In this document: positions 31,730 through 40,591 of the stretch, one piece after another
Layout of the letters: every line of letters starts with the position of its first letter
Numbering within the stretch: position 1 is the stretch's first letter
Source: Faecalicatena contorta
GTDB lineage: Bacteria > Bacillota > Clostridia > Lachnospirales > Lachnospiraceae
DNA: 64,000 nucleotides
Reading direction: 5' to 3' (one strand)
Assembly: GCF_039521745.1 (NCBI RefSeq)
Contig: NZ_BAAACT010000087.1
Notes under the pieces: model-generated
The model's database searches: none
What the model was told of the DNA's origin: nothing
Seen by the model: only the letters and a program-made list of their open reading frames with translations
Position numbers and translations under genes: made by a program

Positions 31730-32545
31730 CTAGAATTTCGTACCTCCACCACCATGCGTTCTACCAGAAGATGATGTGTGGGTGCTGCTGCCTGAAGAAC
31801 TCTTTTCTTTTGCAGTCTTTGTTACCGTATGGTACAAGAACAAATCTCTGCTTTCTGTGACATTCATACTTCCATCTTTCACATAATTTCCTGCTGCCGC
31901 CTGGAAGCGAACGGTCTTCAACTGTGCCTTCATTCTTCCAACAATAATGAATGCCAAAATCACACCAACACCAATGGAAATAAAGATCCAATAGAATGGT
32001 AATGCATCTTTTGGAAGTGTCCTTGCTGTATACGGGCTTCCATTTCGTGCCTGTGTAATAAAATCATCACAAAGTTCAGCAAATGTCATACATGCGGAAA
32101 AATAATCCTGCGATTTCAGATCATCCATCATCTGTTTTGGAATATACTTAATGCCCGCATCGGTAAAAGCAGTGATACCATAACCACAGGTTGATATATA
32201 AACATCGTTATCTTCTGTACTGATCAATAACAGCACACCATCTTTATCCGCTCCATATCCATATTCGCAGTAGTCGTACATGTCATCTGCAAATTCCTCA
32301 ACTGTTAATCCTTCGAGTGTATCCGTTGTCATGACGATTACGTCCATCTTCTGTCGGATACTGATTTCATCCAGGACATCGAGCAATTCACTTTCCTCGC
32401 TGTCAGTCATAAGATCAGCCTGATCCTGCACCCGGTAATATTCATCCGCAAAGCCTTCGGAATCCTCTGCATATGCCGGGATTGTCATACCAAGACAAAG
32501 GATGAGGATAAGTAAAAACGATATCATTTTCATTTTCTTTTTCAT
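31730..32545 (-). CDS. TPM-domain membrane protein, YdjH-like
   Basis: This 271-residue protein has a signal peptide (to about AYA, residue 26), an extracellular TPM domain (about 30-165, with YYRVQDQADLMTDSEESEL, MDVIVMTTDTLEGLTVEEFA, YGADKDGVLLLI), one transmembrane segment (about 183-205) and a cytoplasmic tail ending in Ser/Gly-rich GGGGTKF. In Bacillus subtilis ydjG, ydjH and ydjI encode zinc-ribbon, TPM and SPFH proteins beside pspA; homologues of all three occur in this operon. ATG at 32545 has AGGGGGG upstream. Confidence 0.8.
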   Translation of the reverse strand: MKKKMKMISFLLILILCLGMTIPAYAEDSEGFADEYYRVQDQADLMTDSEESELLDVLDEISIRQKMDVIVMTTDTLEGLTVEEFADDMYDYCEYGYGADKDGVLLLISTEDNDVYISTCGYGITAFTDAGIKYIPKQMMDDLKSQDYFSACMTFAELCDDFITQARNGSPYTARTLPKDALPFYWIFISIGVGVILAFIIVGRMKAQLKTVRFQAAAGNYVKDGSMNVTESRDLFLYHTVTKTAKEKSSSGSSTHTSSSGRTHGGGGTKF

Positions 32546-32557
32546 TCCGTCACCCCC

Positions 32558-33652
32558 CTAAAATAGTCCAATAAAGTGCAGAAGTGTCGCCGCACCATAG
32601 GTTACTGCTGTGAATGCTACCGCCAGAATTGCAGTCCAGCGAGTTGCTGCTGCTTTATCTACCGGCAGATCTCCGACGAATTTTCCGGTCTGTCCATTCA
32701 TTGCAAATGTGTATTTGTTTCCATTCCATGTCGTATTCAAAAGCCATACTGGATATAATGCATACTTCGCTTTTCCATTATGAAACTGTACACTACTATT
32801 TTCTGCTGTGACACTGTTGTATCCCTGAACGGTTTCAGCAAAAGCCTCCTCAGTTGAGCGCTTCACACGTGCATTCGCCCGTTCGATACTCTCTTCCGCT
32901 GTCACATCATATTTATCTGCCAAATATCCGGCAAGGTAAGCAGTCTGGAAATCCACTGCTTCCGCACAGTTGTATGGTTCAATGGATTCCATCAGATCAT
33001 CCGCCATTTTAGACGAACCGTCTACGGGAACATTTTCAAAGCCAACGTTACCGCCTCTATGTACCATAAAGTAGCTGGTTTCCGTATAATCGTAATCGCT
33101 GTCACTCCATACACGGATCTTGGTTGCCCGGTAACGCACATTGGCATCTACATCGGTATCAAAAAGCCAGAATGGAACATAGACTCCTTTGATCTCATCA
33201 ATATGATTCTGATCCTTGAAGATCTTCGGCAAAAGACGCTTTCCGGTTAAATGCTTCATCAATCCTTCTTTTGCCGCTTTTTTGTCCAACTTAAACGGTA
33301 TTACCAAATCCGGCTTTAATACTCCTGAGAACTGTCCCATCATGACAATCGGATTGTCACAGAATGGACAAGAGGTCGCTGCCATATTAGCATCTCCCAC
33401 AATCTCTCCTCCACAAGACTTACATACATAAGTACGTAATCCTTCGGTTTCACCTTCCTGCCATTCTCCACCGGCATTGGTTTCCCACTTCATACTATCT
33501 GCCTGTTCTTCCTGTAGTTCGTCGTCATACCCCTTCAGTGCATCCATTTCGAACTCGGTGTCACAATATGGACACTTCATCTTCTGAATTGTACTGTCAA
33601 AGGCTATCGCACCACCACAACAAGGACATTTATATTCTTGCAAGTTTGCCAT
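32558..33652 (-). CDS. TFIIB-type zinc-ribbon membrane protein, YdjG-like
   Basis: This 364-residue protein starts with two zinc ribbons (CPCCGGAIAF...CPYCDTEF and CKSCGGEI...CPFCDNPI, residues about 9-35 and 78-100). A long conserved domain with VPFWLFDTDVDANVRYRATK and YALYPVWLLNTTWNGNKYTF follows, and it ends in one transmembrane segment (about 337-360). It matches YdjG, a partner in the PspA membrane-stress system of B. subtilis, once annotated as a phage replication protein. The TPM gene follows 12 bases downstream; no PspA gene is visible. Confidence 0.82.
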   Translation of the reverse strand: MANLQEYKCPCCGGAIAFDSTIQKMKCPYCDTEFEMDALKGYDDELQEEQADSMKWETNAGGEWQEGETEGLRTYVCKSCGGEIVGDANMAATSCPFCDNPIVMMGQFSGVLKPDLVIPFKLDKKAAKEGLMKHLTGKRLLPKIFKDQNHIDEIKGVYVPFWLFDTDVDANVRYRATKIRVWSDSDYDYTETSYFMVHRGGNVGFENVPVDGSSKMADDLMESIEPYNCAEAVDFQTAYLAGYLADKYDVTAEESIERANARVKRSTEEAFAETVQGYNSVTAENSSVQFHNGKAKYALYPVWLLNTTWNGNKYTFAMNGQTGKFVGDLPVDKAAATRWTAILAVAFTAVTYGAATLLHFIGLF

Positions 33653-33685
33653 GAAAACCCTCCTCCCTTATTCTTAATCTTATTC

Positions 33686-34447
33686 TTAATGAGCCTGCCG
33701 ATCAAATTCTGCAAGTGCTTCATCCGCTCTCCGAATCCATTCTGTACGATCTCCGTAGATTGCAGCATCCAGAGAGTTCATTGCCTGCTCTGCCTTTTCT
33801 GCCATATCTGCATCTCCTCGTACCGCTGCATTGAATCCAACTGAAATATCCTTCACTGCATCCATCTGTTTCTTCCAGTTATTCATTGCATTGCCCAGTG
33901 TTTTCTGGATTCCAAACAGACTATCAAAATATTTTTTCAGTTTTTCAAAATCCAGACAATTATTCATCGGAAGCAATACATCATAAAGTCCCGGAGTATT
34001 AATAAATGCAAGATGTGCTACTTCTTTTTTCTCTGTCTTATCGCCATTTCTTACTTCTTCTTTTTCGAATTCATAAGCACGCAGATCTGCAATCCGATAT
34101 ACACAGGCTCTGGTACTCTTTCCGAATATCCAGAATTTATAATCCACCTGGGTAAATGCCACCAAACCGATATCCTCTGCTACGTAAAGATGCACACCGA
34201 ATCGTTTCAGTTTCTGCGCCTTATTCTTTGTTTTCAGACGAGGTTCAAAGAAGTACTCCCAAAGCTTTGTTCCACGTTCTACCTGTTCCAAATGTGACTG
34301 AACACTTGGAAGATTTGCATGCACATAGTCAAATGCTTTCATACCCTTACTTCTACAATTCTTTCGGCAAATGCAATTTCCATCTGCCAGTTTCTGAGTC
34401 TGGATTAAGTTAATTTCTGCTCCACAGATTGCACATTTGTTTGCCAT
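33686..34447 (-). CDS. DUF4428 domain protein
   Basis: This 253-residue protein has an N-terminal DUF4428-type zinc finger (CAICGAEINLIQTQKLADG with later CICRKNC), then a PH-like or SHOCT-like domain (KLKRFGVHLYVAEDIGLVAF, ADLRAYEFEKEE) and a helical C-terminal tail. It has no signal peptide or membrane segment. Such proteins often accompany SPFH and zinc-ribbon genes. ATG at 34447 follows AGGAGA. The gene is 33 bases from its neighbour and is clearly part of the same operon. Confidence 0.72.
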   Translation of the reverse strand: MANKCAICGAEINLIQTQKLADGNCICRKNCRSKGMKAFDYVHANLPSVQSHLEQVERGTKLWEYFFEPRLKTKNKAQKLKRFGVHLYVAEDIGLVAFTQVDYKFWIFGKSTRACVYRIADLRAYEFEKEEVRNGDKTEKKEVAHLAFINTPGLYDVLLPMNNCLDFEKLKKYFDSLFGIQKTLGNAMNNWKKQMDAVKDISVGFNAAVRGDADMAEKAEQAMNSLDAAIYGDRTEWIRRADEALAEFDRQAH

Positions 34448-34500
34448 AATTCATTCTCCTTTCAACCAATACCAGAATCCCGGTTATCTTCTTTTCTCGT

Positions 34501-35808
34501 TTATGATTCTCCTGTTGCTTTCACGACCCATTTGGCATTGTCTACCTGGAAGCTATAACCACAGAAGGAACAACAATTGTGTTCATCTGGTATGAAATTG
34601 GCTCCACAGGATGGGCAATCTTTTTCCTTGAAAAATGCTCCGTCCGTCTTCCTTCTTTCTGGATATCTCGCCCTCTGCAAAACGAGTGTCGTTTTTGTTT
34701 TCTTTGTATACGGTTTTCCGCTCTCAGGCAGGTAGGTTTCACTTCCATATGCCGTAGCGGTAATTTCTGTTGTTTTGTCTGTATTTACAACATTTTTAAG
34801 TATGATCGATCCGATTCCATAATCCATCAGATCGGGCTTGTTTACATCTTTATAAAGTGCCTCATTGATGCAGGATCTCAGATAATTTTCCGAGTATCTT
34901 ACGATTTCCTTTGGCAGCTTTTCCTGTTTTTCTTCCTTGGATTGGATAATTTTCGCAATTCCCAGAAGTATAAGCAGTGTAGCAATTACACCTATGGTAA
35001 GAGAAATATCCGTGTCTTTAATCAGGTAAAGGCATAAGGTCAGACACAGGAACATGATGCCCGAGTAAGCTAGCAATAACAATCCATATTGCATGTTCGC
35101 ACCCATTTTCTCATAAATTTCGAATGCCTCTGTCTGCCAGTCGTAGAATTCACTTTGTATCACACCGCCACAATATGGACAGATGACTTGCTGACTGCTC
35201 AGTTCCACCTCAGCTCCACAAGATGGACAGAGGATCGTCCCTTTATCGGAATAAAATTCCTTGTTCTTACCCTGACGGTCAGAATGACGGATATGCCTTG
35301 ACTGAAGAATCCGAAGGTAACTGTTTTTCCGATAGATCTGATGCACTGTCTTACCAGCTTGAGGAGAAATAAGACGTTCCAAAGAACTACATTGCAGGAT
35401 AGACTCCCTCCACTCCCGTCCGTCATCATTCCATCTTTTGAAATTATTTTTTGGAAGTGGTACAACGTCCGTCACCTGGATATCTCGGCAAAGCTTACGC
35501 TTTCCCAGCAGTTCCACCTGATGAACCATCTTTCTGCGAAATGTAAGATCCATTCTCTTTGGAAGATAACCCTTATCTGCTTTTCCAAGTGGAAGTAATA
35601 CATTTTCAAAGGAATCCTTGATGTCCTTCTGAAGCCTTGCCCCTTGCAACGGTGTTTCACGCTTTGCAAGAATTCTTTTCATTTTTGCTTTTTTCAAATT
35701 CTTTGGCATAAACTGTTCAAAGTCTATGTCAATGATTTTCTCAGCAATGGCAAACGCACAGATTATGGTAGCTGCAAACGCAAACAGCATCGCCTCTGAC
35801 AATCCCAT
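34501..35808 (-). CDS. Membrane protein with two zinc ribbons and TIM44-like middle
   Basis: This 435-residue protein has an N-terminal hydrophobic segment (about 5-22), a helical region, a zinc ribbon (CPSCGAEVELSSQQVICPYC, about 200-222), two transmembrane segments (about 243-285), a domain with YSENYLRSCINEALYKDVNK and a second C-terminal zinc ribbon (CPSCGANFIPDEHNCCSFCG). The architecture suggests a membrane scaffold working with the neighbouring SPFH protein. I cannot assign a reaction. ATG at 35808 follows GAGGGA. Confidence 0.6.
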   Translation of the reverse strand: MGLSEAMLFAFAATIICAFAIAEKIIDIDFEQFMPKNLKKAKMKRILAKRETPLQGARLQKDIKDSFENVLLPLGKADKGYLPKRMDLTFRRKMVHQVELLGKRKLCRDIQVTDVVPLPKNNFKRWNDDGREWRESILQCSSLERLISPQAGKTVHQIYRKNSYLRILQSRHIRHSDRQGKNKEFYSDKGTILCPSCGAEVELSSQQVICPYCGGVIQSEFYDWQTEAFEIYEKMGANMQYGLLLLAYSGIMFLCLTLCLYLIKDTDISLTIGVIATLLILLGIAKIIQSKEEKQEKLPKEIVRYSENYLRSCINEALYKDVNKPDLMDYGIGSIILKNVVNTDKTTEITATAYGSETYLPESGKPYTKKTKTTLVLQRARYPERRKTDGAFFKEKDCPSCGANFIPDEHNCCSFCGYSFQVDNAKWVVKATGES

Positions 35809-35845
35809 ATTTATCCCTCCTCATCTATCATTCTATCTGGTTGAC

Positions 35846-36301
35846 CTATTGTTCCTTCTCTTTGCTCTTACCAAATATTTCATAGATCAGGAATATGGAG
35901 ATAATGATTCCCGCCGGGATCATCATAACGGAGGTAATGTTATCACCTATATCGCCTGTGTAAAGCTTGTATTCTCCATTCAAAGCCCGGTAAGCCTTCT
36001 CTGTCACTTCATCCCCCCGGGATATATCTCTGGAAAATACATCTTTTCCTGTATAAGTTTTTCCATCCACTTCAAAGGACAGAATTGCGTGATACTTTAC
36101 AACTTCATCGCCCTTTTCATCGGTCATAACACTTATCTGATAATCTTTTACAACGGCGGTTACCTGACGAACATCGGAAGATAGTTTATATTCTATACTG
36201 AAAAAAATATGAGTAATTCCATATACAACAAGCCAAATCGAACCAATCAGTAAGAATACACATATCACCTTATTTTGTGCTTTATCTGAAAGTACCTTCA
36301 C
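35846..36301 (-). CDS. DUF3592-like membrane protein
   Basis: This 151-residue protein has two transmembrane segments (about 13-33 and 124-143) flanking an extracellular beta domain (RQVTAVVKDYQISVMTDEKG, YHAILSFEVDGKTYTGKDVF). This topology is typical of DUF3592 proteins. The start is GTG at 36301 with GGAGGGGG upstream. A paralogous protein lies at 36947 in the same operon. Function unknown. Confidence 0.65.
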   Translation of the reverse strand: MKVLSDKAQNKVICVFLLIGSIWLVVYGITHIFFSIEYKLSSDVRQVTAVVKDYQISVMTDEKGDEVVKYHAILSFEVDGKTYTGKDVFSRDISRGDEVTEKAYRALNGEYKLYTGDIGDNITSVMMIPAGIIISIFLIYEIFGKSKEKEQ

Positions 36302-36331
36302 GCAACCCCCTCCTTCCTATCTTTTCTTTTA

Positions 36332-36925
36332 CTACTTTGTTTCTTCCTCGGAATCCTCTAACGTTACCTTAAAAGAACTCAGGAAATGCATAAAATCCTC
36401 ACTATCAACAAATTCCTTCACATCTAAATCTTCACACTCGAGACCCTTTGTGAAATTTACTTTCACTGCATAAACCATATTTTTATCAGATGGTTCCGTA
36501 AGCACTAATCGGATCTCACACTCACGAATGGAATCCTCTTTTCCCCAGCTTCTAAATACCTTAGAGCCTTTGTAATCCCCAATCGTGATATGTTCGAAAC
36601 CACTGTGATCTTCTCCGTAGTCCTCAGCCTCACGTACCACTGTAGAACTTTTCGAATTCTCATGGAACAATACAATATCAATCGACGTATCATTTTCTTG
36701 ATTTGCTAGTGTTAAACTGCTTGTATCTGACGTTTTTTCCTGATAGCCTAACTCCTTGGCAATTTCAAAGCTGATACTTGCTTCATCCTTTTCCTTCGTA
36801 TAAGTATCTACTTCTTTCTTATATCCGTCTCCCTTTTTCCCGTCATCCTTTGAGCCACATGCACAAAGTCCAACAAGCATAGCAGCAATCAGAAGTACCG
36901 ATAATTTTCTATATTTTTTCATCAT
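36332..36925 (-). CDS. Lipoprotein of unknown function
   Basis: This 197-residue lipoprotein has the lipobox LCAC (Cys near residue 23) followed by a Lys/Asp-rich linker. The mature domain (about 45-190) has ISFEIAKELGYQEKTSD, TLANQENDTSIDIVLFHENS and FRSWGKEDSIRECEIRLVL. I chose ATG at 36925, seven bases after AGGGAG; an ATG three bases later is equally possible. It lies between two DUF3592-like genes. Confidence 0.65.
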   Translation of the reverse strand: MMKKYRKLSVLLIAAMLVGLCACGSKDDGKKGDGYKKEVDTYTKEKDEASISFEIAKELGYQEKTSDTSSLTLANQENDTSIDIVLFHENSKSSTVVREAEDYGEDHSGFEHITIGDYKGSKVFRSWGKEDSIRECEIRLVLTEPSDKNMVYAVKVNFTKGLECEDLDVKEFVDSEDFMHFLSSFKVTLEDSEEETK

Positions 36926-36946
36926 TTCCCCTCTCCCTTCCAATAC

Positions 36947-37429
36947 TTACAATCTTCTCCCCTCTTTTTCTTCCCGGTGATACTTGATAAGATCTTTACT
37001 TTGTGCGACAAAACCAATGAGACCTAGCGGAATCATTGTAGCAAATGCAAGAAAGTAAAACGGAGTTGGCCCTGGTTCCAATTTGTATCTTCCCTTTGAA
37101 TCCCGGTAAACTACAATCCGCACAGTATCTCCTTCTCTTTTTTTCTCAGAGTAAGTTTTAAAATCGTCATATGTTGTTCCATCGATTTCATAAGTAAAGC
37201 TTACCTTATATTCTTCTTTTCGATTTCCGTTATCGTCTTTTTCATTCGTTTGAGCACAATTGTAAACGAGTGCATCAATTGTTCGGACATCGGTGGAATT
37301 CTTATACTCCCAGCTTACTTTCTTCGTATATATCATGCCACCGATTCCGGCAATAATAATGATAATACTTAAAATCAAAGCACCGATTGTGGCCTTATGC
37401 TCCTCTCTTTCTGATGGTAGTCTATACAT
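36947..37429 (-). CDS. DUF3592-like membrane protein, second copy
   Basis: This 160-residue protein has the same plan as the gene at 35846: a transmembrane segment near 13-34, a beta domain (TIDALVYNCAQTNEKDDNGN, YKVSFTYEIDGTTYDDFKTY) and a second membrane segment near 123-142. The two are diverged duplicates separated by one lipoprotein gene. ATG at 37429 follows GAGGGAG. Confidence 0.65.
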   Translation of the reverse strand: MYRLPSEREEHKATIGALILSIIIIIAGIGGMIYTKKVSWEYKNSTDVRTIDALVYNCAQTNEKDDNGNRKEEYKVSFTYEIDGTTYDDFKTYSEKKREGDTVRIVVYRDSKGRYKLEPGPTPFYFLAFATMIPLGLIGFVAQSKDLIKYHREEKEGRRL

Positions 37430-37452
37430 AACACTCCCTCCTCTCTCTCGAA

Positions 37453-38916
37453 TTACTGTCTGTCGTTTTCGTCAAAGAGGTCGCCACATTCTGGGCAGAA
37501 TTTTGGTGGGTGTGCTGGATCTTCCGGTTCCCATCCACATTTATCACAACGATAAAGCGGTGCACCTTCCGGTTTCTTGGAACCGCAATTCTGACAGAAC
37601 TTACCCTTATTTACAGTACCACAAGAACAGGTCCATCCATCTTCCTCTACTGGTTTCGGTGATCCACATTCTGGACAGAACTTTCCGGTCGCTGTAGCAC
37701 CACATTTACACTTCCATGCACCTGGCGCCGGCTGAGGTTCTGGCTTCTTTGATCCACAATTCGGACAGAAGTTTCCATTTACCACTGCACCGCAAGTACA
37801 TTTCCATCCATCTGCTGCCGGGGCTGCCTGAGCCGCCTGCTGCGCTGCCATCTGCTGCTGTGCTGCCTGCTGCGCTGCCATTTGCTGTGCCTGCTGCTCC
37901 TGCTGTTGCTGTCCCATAGCAAATAAATTCTGTGCGTTCATACCGCCACCTTGATTCATTGCCATACCCATGCCCATGAAGCCAGTCATAGCACCAGCCT
38001 GATTGCCTGCTGCTGTCTTCATTGCATCTGCCTGTGCACCAACCAGTGTTGCTGCCGCCATAGTAGGATCACGCATAATTGCTGTACGCTGTGCCTGTTT
38101 AATGAGTTCTGCATCTTCATCCGGAAGAGTTACAGAGCCAAGTGCAATACTTACAACCTGTAATCCTCGAAGTGCGCCCCATTTTTCTGAAAGTGCAGTA
38201 TTCATTGCATTTTCAAGATCGGTATTATGAGTTACGATCTGGTTTGGGCGAAGTTCCAATTCAGACAAATGTCCAAATGCAGGCTGCAAAGCGGAGATAA
38301 ACTCTGTTTTAAGAGTCGCGTCTAATTCCTCACGTGAATATTCCTGTTCTACGTTTCCGCAAACATTGGAGTAGAATAACAGCGGATCGGCAATTTTGTA
38401 AGAATATACACCAGAACAACGAATAGATACATCAATATCAAGTCCAATCTTCGAATCTACTACGCGGAATGGAACCGGATTCGGTGTACCAAAACGGTTC
38501 TCCAGAATTTCCTTTGTATTGAAATAGTAAACTCTCTGGTCTTTTCCAGTATCTCCACCATAAGTAAAACGTTTTCCTACAGTCTTGAATGTCTCTTTGA
38601 TACTTTCGCCAAGATTTCCCGCAAAAATAGATGGTTCACTTGATGTGTCGTAAGTGAATTCACCTGGCTCAGCGCAGACTTCTACGACCTTCCCCTGTTC
38701 CACGATGATCATACACTGTCCATCTGCTACGGCAATACCTGAACCGTTTGAAATAATATTGTCATTCCCTTTTGTGTTTGAAGAACGTCCCGTAACACGT
38801 TTCTGCCCTTTAGTAACAAGTACCTCCTTTGGCATAGATTCACAGTAAAAAAACTCTTTCCATTGATCAGCGAGAGTGCCACCGACAGCACCCATACCTG
38901 CTTTAATAAGTCCCAT
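37453..38916 (-). CDS. SPFH-domain protein with C-terminal zinc ribbons, YdjI-like
   Basis: This 487-residue protein has an SPFH (band 7) core of about 20-300 residues (KEFFYCESMPKEVLVTKGQK, GKVVEVCAEPGEFTYDTSS, RCSGVYSYKIADPLLFY), then an Ala/Gln-rich linker (about 310-375) and four zinc ribbons (CTCGAVV...CPNCGSKK, CKCGATA...CPECGSPK, CSCGTVN...CQNCGSKK and a final CDKCGWE...CPECGDLF). It matches B. subtilis YdjI, which lacks this many ribbons. Multimerising SPFH proteins organise membrane patches. ATG at 38916 has AAAGGAG upstream. Confidence 0.82.
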   Translation of the reverse strand: MGLIKAGMGAVGGTLADQWKEFFYCESMPKEVLVTKGQKRVTGRSSNTKGNDNIISNGSGIAVADGQCMIIVEQGKVVEVCAEPGEFTYDTSSEPSIFAGNLGESIKETFKTVGKRFTYGGDTGKDQRVYYFNTKEILENRFGTPNPVPFRVVDSKIGLDIDVSIRCSGVYSYKIADPLLFYSNVCGNVEQEYSREELDATLKTEFISALQPAFGHLSELELRPNQIVTHNTDLENAMNTALSEKWGALRGLQVVSIALGSVTLPDEDAELIKQAQRTAIMRDPTMAAATLVGAQADAMKTAAGNQAGAMTGFMGMGMAMNQGGGMNAQNLFAMGQQQQEQQAQQMAAQQAAQQQMAAQQAAQAAPAADGWKCTCGAVVNGNFCPNCGSKKPEPQPAPGAWKCKCGATATGKFCPECGSPKPVEEDGWTCSCGTVNKGKFCQNCGSKKPEGAPLYRCDKCGWEPEDPAHPPKFCPECGDLFDENDRQ

Positions 38917-38993
38917 AATAATTGCTCCTTTCCTAAAAAATGATCCTCTCTATGTTGTCCGGTTTCTACCGGCAGATCACAAAAAATAATACT

Positions 38994-39899
38994 TTAATAT
39001 ATGATATTCCATGCATCCCCCATGACATCATAAGCGTAAACCTGATTATCACAGACACCATAAAGCTGTTCCTGTACAAACTGCTCGTCACTATCAGTTC
39101 CCAGTGCGAACAGCATACAACATCCTCCATCGATCTCGTCTGTATCACCTATATACATAAGGCTCATGCCTTGTTCCAGTCCTTGCCTGACCTCATCGAT
39201 CTCCTGCAGGATTTCTAACGCAATCTCTATCGATTGACCATCTGAGAAATCCTCATATTCGGTAAAATCATAAACACCTTCCAGCTCTGTCAAATGCCCA
39301 TCTTTCAAAGAAATCGACGGGCGGAATTCCATAGCGCTACCACCATCCGTAACAGAAATCAGTACATTGGAATAAATCTCGCTGAAGTTACAGCGTAGTA
39401 CAAGAACTTCTCCCGGCTTTCCTTGAAACAACGGGGTGCTTTTCTCATCTATGTATTCCCCTTCTTCTGTTATTTCAGAAGCATATATCGTAATCCTTCC
39501 CTTATCATTCGGCGGTACGATTGCATACAGTTCCTGACCCTCTGTCATAAAATAAGCCGCATCGGACAAGAATGGATAGGTCTCTATGAATGCATTTGCC
39601 TCCAGATAAATGGATAAATCTGTCATACTCAGTTCACTGTCTACATATCCCAGGAGAGCCACTCCCGCTCCACAACTGTTCTGCCCAATCTGCTTTTGCA
39701 ATATCGAAAGTTCCGATGCTTCCGCTTCTGCCTTATCGTCATCTGCTATTTTATTATCACCTGGTATCGTAACAAGCTGACCATTCTGATGCTTGCTGCC
39801 ATCTGGATCTGAATTCGTTTTCCTTGTTTTCAGTCCACATCCACACACGAAACTGACAAGCAGTAACATCACACCTAATCGTAACGGGAACTGTTTCAT
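38994..39899 (-). CDS. Lipoprotein of unknown function
   Basis: This 301-residue lipoprotein has the lipobox VCGC (Cys near residue 20). The mature part starts with a polar linker, has QIGQNSCGAGVALLGYVDSE and a central beta domain with YAIVPPNDKGRITIYASEIT, and ends with GGCCMLFALGTDSDEQFVQE. I chose ATG at 39899 after AGAGGA instead of the longer frame. It is the first gene of the row that runs to the TPM gene; a 77-base gap separates it from the SPFH gene. Confidence 0.65.
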   Translation of the reverse strand: MKQFPLRLGVMLLLVSFVCGCGLKTRKTNSDPDGSKHQNGQLVTIPGDNKIADDDKAEAEASELSILQKQIGQNSCGAGVALLGYVDSELSMTDLSIYLEANAFIETYPFLSDAAYFMTEGQELYAIVPPNDKGRITIYASEITEEGEYIDEKSTPLFQGKPGEVLVLRCNFSEIYSNVLISVTDGGSAMEFRPSISLKDGHLTELEGVYDFTEYEDFSDGQSIEIALEILQEIDEVRQGLEQGMSLMYIGDTDEIDGGCCMLFALGTDSDEQFVQEQLYGVCDNQVYAYDVMGDAWNIIY

Positions 39900-39952
39900 A
39901 TCCTCTTTCTCCTTGTAAATACGTTTTCCTTGCCTCAAATAAATTGGCCTTC

Positions 39953-40336
39953 TTACATCGCATAAATCTGATCCAGCAGATATTCGGCAGTCATCGATCC
40001 GTAGAAAAACTGGTCGATAAGGCCATTTTTCTTTGCATCCCGAATGTCCTTTGCTACCTGTTTTTCAGTATTAGAATCTACGATAAGGGCAATTTTACAA
40101 CCGGGACACACTGCCTTTACCTTATCCCGGAGCTTCAGCCTCTCACTGAGTTTCCAAGGAGTATAACTGGTTACTTCCATCATAAGCACATACGGTTTGT
40201 ACACTTGACATAATTCCAAGGTATCTTTTGGAGACTCTGTACGGATCACATCAATATCATAGTCCGAACTTCTGAAGGCAGTCGCTACGGAGTCGGCAAA
40301 CAGAAAATTCTGCATATCCACCACTATTTTTCGCAT
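39953..40336 (-). CDS. Stand-alone pseudo-receiver (response-regulator-like) protein
   Basis: This 127-residue protein has the length and strand pattern of a receiver domain, but its key residues are changed. The position of the phospho-acceptor Asp is Glu (YVLMMEVTSY, residue 54), the N-terminal acidic pair is only partly kept (IVVDMQN) and the conserved Lys near the end is absent (FFYGSMTAEYLL). It resembles the receiver part of the regulator at 40592 and is probably an unphosphorylated partner or titration protein. ATG at 40336 has GGGGG upstream. Confidence 0.65.
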   Translation of the reverse strand: MRKIVVDMQNFLFADSVATAFRSSDYDIDVIRTESPKDTLELCQVYKPYVLMMEVTSYTPWKLSERLKLRDKVKAVCPGCKIALIVDSNTEKQVAKDIRDAKKNGLIDQFFYGSMTAEYLLDQIYAM

Positions 40337-40591
40337 CGAACATCCCCCTTTCTTTAGCGATATATCCGATGTGTGTGTGACATCTTATTTCTTGGTATTA
40401 TTTTAGCAATGAAATACGGTTTTGTCTGTCCTCAAAAGTGTGGACAAATTTATTAATGCGCCTAAAATTTACAGAATTTTCCAACATTTCCACATGCTAG
40501 ACAAGGCACTACCCTGTAGCAAATGTTCTGAATCGTCAAAAAAAGACACTAACCTATGTTAATGCCTTTTTGTCATTATATGTAGTTTACT
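40337..40591. other. Intergenic region upstream of the pseudo-receiver gene
   Basis: The 255-base gap holds the terminator of the sensor/regulator operon (40538-40566). An inverted pair TGTCC/GGACA lies at about 40421-40442 within a wider TTTGTCC...GGACA context, a possible operator for the regulator next door. A promoter for the leftward cargo operon should lie here, but I could not pin one down. Confidence 0.35.
40538..40566 (-). terminator. Terminator of the sensor/regulator operon
   Basis: On the minus strand GGCATTAA and GGTTAGTGTC pair with wobbles around a four-base loop, followed by seven T. It lies 26 bases after the response regulator stop. Confidence 0.7.
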
